This document shows positions 14,876 through 15,498 of a stretch of DNA of 15,498 bases, in pieces. Origin of the DNA: Lutispora sp. (GTDB lineage Bacteria > Bacillota > Clostridia > Lutisporales > Lutisporaceae); the NCBI GenBank assembly GCA_030834765.1, contig JAUQXG010000471.1:1-15498 (forward strand), in the 5' to 3' direction. Positions within the stretch are counted from its first letter, which is position 1, and the number at the start of each line of letters is the position of its first letter. Position numbers and translations under genes: made by a program. The notes beneath the pieces were generated by a model that saw only the letters and a program-made list of their open reading frames with translations, was not told the origin of the DNA and ran no database searches.

Positions 14876-15498
14876 TTGAGTAAGCGATTATATATAACCG
14901 AAAAACCGTCTGTTGCTGCCAGTTTTGCTAGTGCGCTGGGTGTACAGATTTCATCAGCTGACAGAGGTAGAGGTTATGCTGAAACAGCAACTACCATTAT
15001 TACATGGTGTTTCGGGCATCTTGTAACAATGGCATATCCTGATGTCTACAATCCAGAATATAAATCATGGAAAGTGGAGCATCTGCCTATCATTCCAAAA
15101 GAATATAAATATATTGTGATAGATAACAACGGAACGGTAAAGCAGTTTGAAGTCATAAAATCATTGATGTGCAGGAAAGATGTGGAGATGATTTATGCCT
15201 GTACCGATAGTGGACGGGAAGGAGAGTACATTTTCCGATTGGTCTATCATCAAAGCGGTTCAGATAAACCTGCAAAAAGAGTTTGGATTTCTTCTCAGAC
15301 GGAAGATGCAGTAAAAAAGGGAATTGAAGAAGCAAAGGATATCTGCGAGTACGATTCACTTTCAAAGGCAGCCTATTGCAGAGCAAAAGAGGATTGGCTC
15401 TTTGGCATGAATTTTAGTAGAATTTATACCTGTCAATACGGTAGAAAGCTATCCGCCTTTTTAAAGGAAAATAAATCATCAGTGATCCCTATTGGCAG
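14876..15498 (+). CDS. DNA topoisomerase III (type IA, TopB-like), N-terminal part, cut by window edge
   Basis: TTG 14876 is the likely start: AGGGTG lies 5 nt upstream, the frame is open to the right edge, and MSKRLYITEKPSVAASFA fits a TopB N-terminus with catalytic Glu at residue 9. The 207 visible residues contain a Toprim domain: FGHLVTMAYPDVY (about 51-63), then the acidic motif CTDSGREGEYIF with D111 and E115. In this type the second Asp of DxD is Gly, a substitution I recall as common in Firmicutes TopB. The protein cuts and rejoins single-stranded DNA to decatenate and relax. TopB copies are found both on chromosomes and on conjugative elements; the rest of this gene is needed to decide. 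A TATAAT at 14763-14768 in the preceding gap could be its promoter. Confidence 0.9.
   Translation, partial: MSKRLYITEKPSVAASFASALGVQISSADRGRGYAETATTIITWCFGHLVTMAYPDVYNPEYKSWKVEHLPIIPKEYKYIVIDNNGTVKQFEVIKSLMCRKDVEMIYACTDSGREGEYIFRLVYHQSGSDKPAKRVWISSQTEDAVKKGIEEAKDICEYDSLSKAAYCRAKEDWLFGMNFSRIYTCQYGRKLSAFLKENKSSVIPIG

Noticed and set aside
15153..15386. 77-codon minus-strand frame at the right edge
   Set aside because: It is antisense to the Toprim domain of the topoisomerase, which carries clear catalytic motifs in the plus frame.
1..15498. Mobile island spanning the whole window (polymerase at one end, topoisomerase at the other)
   Set aside because: No integrase, relaxase, transposase, terminal repeats or att-like duplication could be seen, and most genes between are ordinary chromosomal accessory genes.

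Overview
The window reads as a low-GC Gram-positive anaerobe of the class Clostridia. The coding sequence is AT-rich with strong AGGAGG-type ribosome binding sites. The gene families are typically clostridial: an OmpR-type two-component system, a YkuD transpeptidase with a PG-binding N-terminus, an aldo/keto reductase with a ferredoxin-like tail, and stand-alone TraX. There are two iron-sulfur oxidoreductases and no respiratory-chain gene. I cannot name the genus. There is no tRNA, rRNA, CRISPR array, transposase or integrase in the window, and both edges cut through genes.

Layout. Bases 2-1156 are the C-terminal part of a family A DNA polymerase that looks like an accessory rather than a housekeeping PolA. 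Bases 1232-5144 form a probable signalling unit: a promoter with three 11-bp-spaced direct repeats, a secreted protein made of two tandem ~150-residue repeats, an inverted repeat, an OmpR-type response regulator and a histidine kinase that overlaps it by 4 bases. Bases 5248-6781 hold a promoter and an AT-rich L,D-transpeptidase gene. Bases 6799-8334 hold a MarR regulator and a QueG-like iron-sulfur protein; the same palindrome, GTGTA-NN-TACAC, precedes each gene, and a terminator closes the unit. Next come a convergent DEDDh exonuclease (minus), a MATE transporter and an aldo/keto reductase with two 4Fe-4S motifs (both plus), then TraX and a GNAT acetyltransferase (both minus). From 13568 a regulated promoter appears to drive HxlR, a YbjQ-family protein and a PC4/YdbC-like ssDNA-binding protein as one operon, which ends at a terminator at 14667-14697. 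The start of a type IA topoisomerase (TopB-like) runs off the right edge.

How the genes work together. The most interesting part is 1232-5144. The extracytoplasmic sensor region of the kinase carries a segment (residues 98-136) that aligns without gaps to the repeat unit of the secreted protein encoded just upstream (residues 70-108 and 220-258). The secreted protein's promoter has the 11-bp direct-repeat layout that OmpR/PhoB-family regulators bind. I infer an envelope-sensing circuit in which target and sensor share a domain and the target gene may be under feedback control. The MarR/QueG-like pair is a second small circuit whose operator can be read directly from the sequence. The remaining genes are ordinary accessory functions with no obvious shared pathway.
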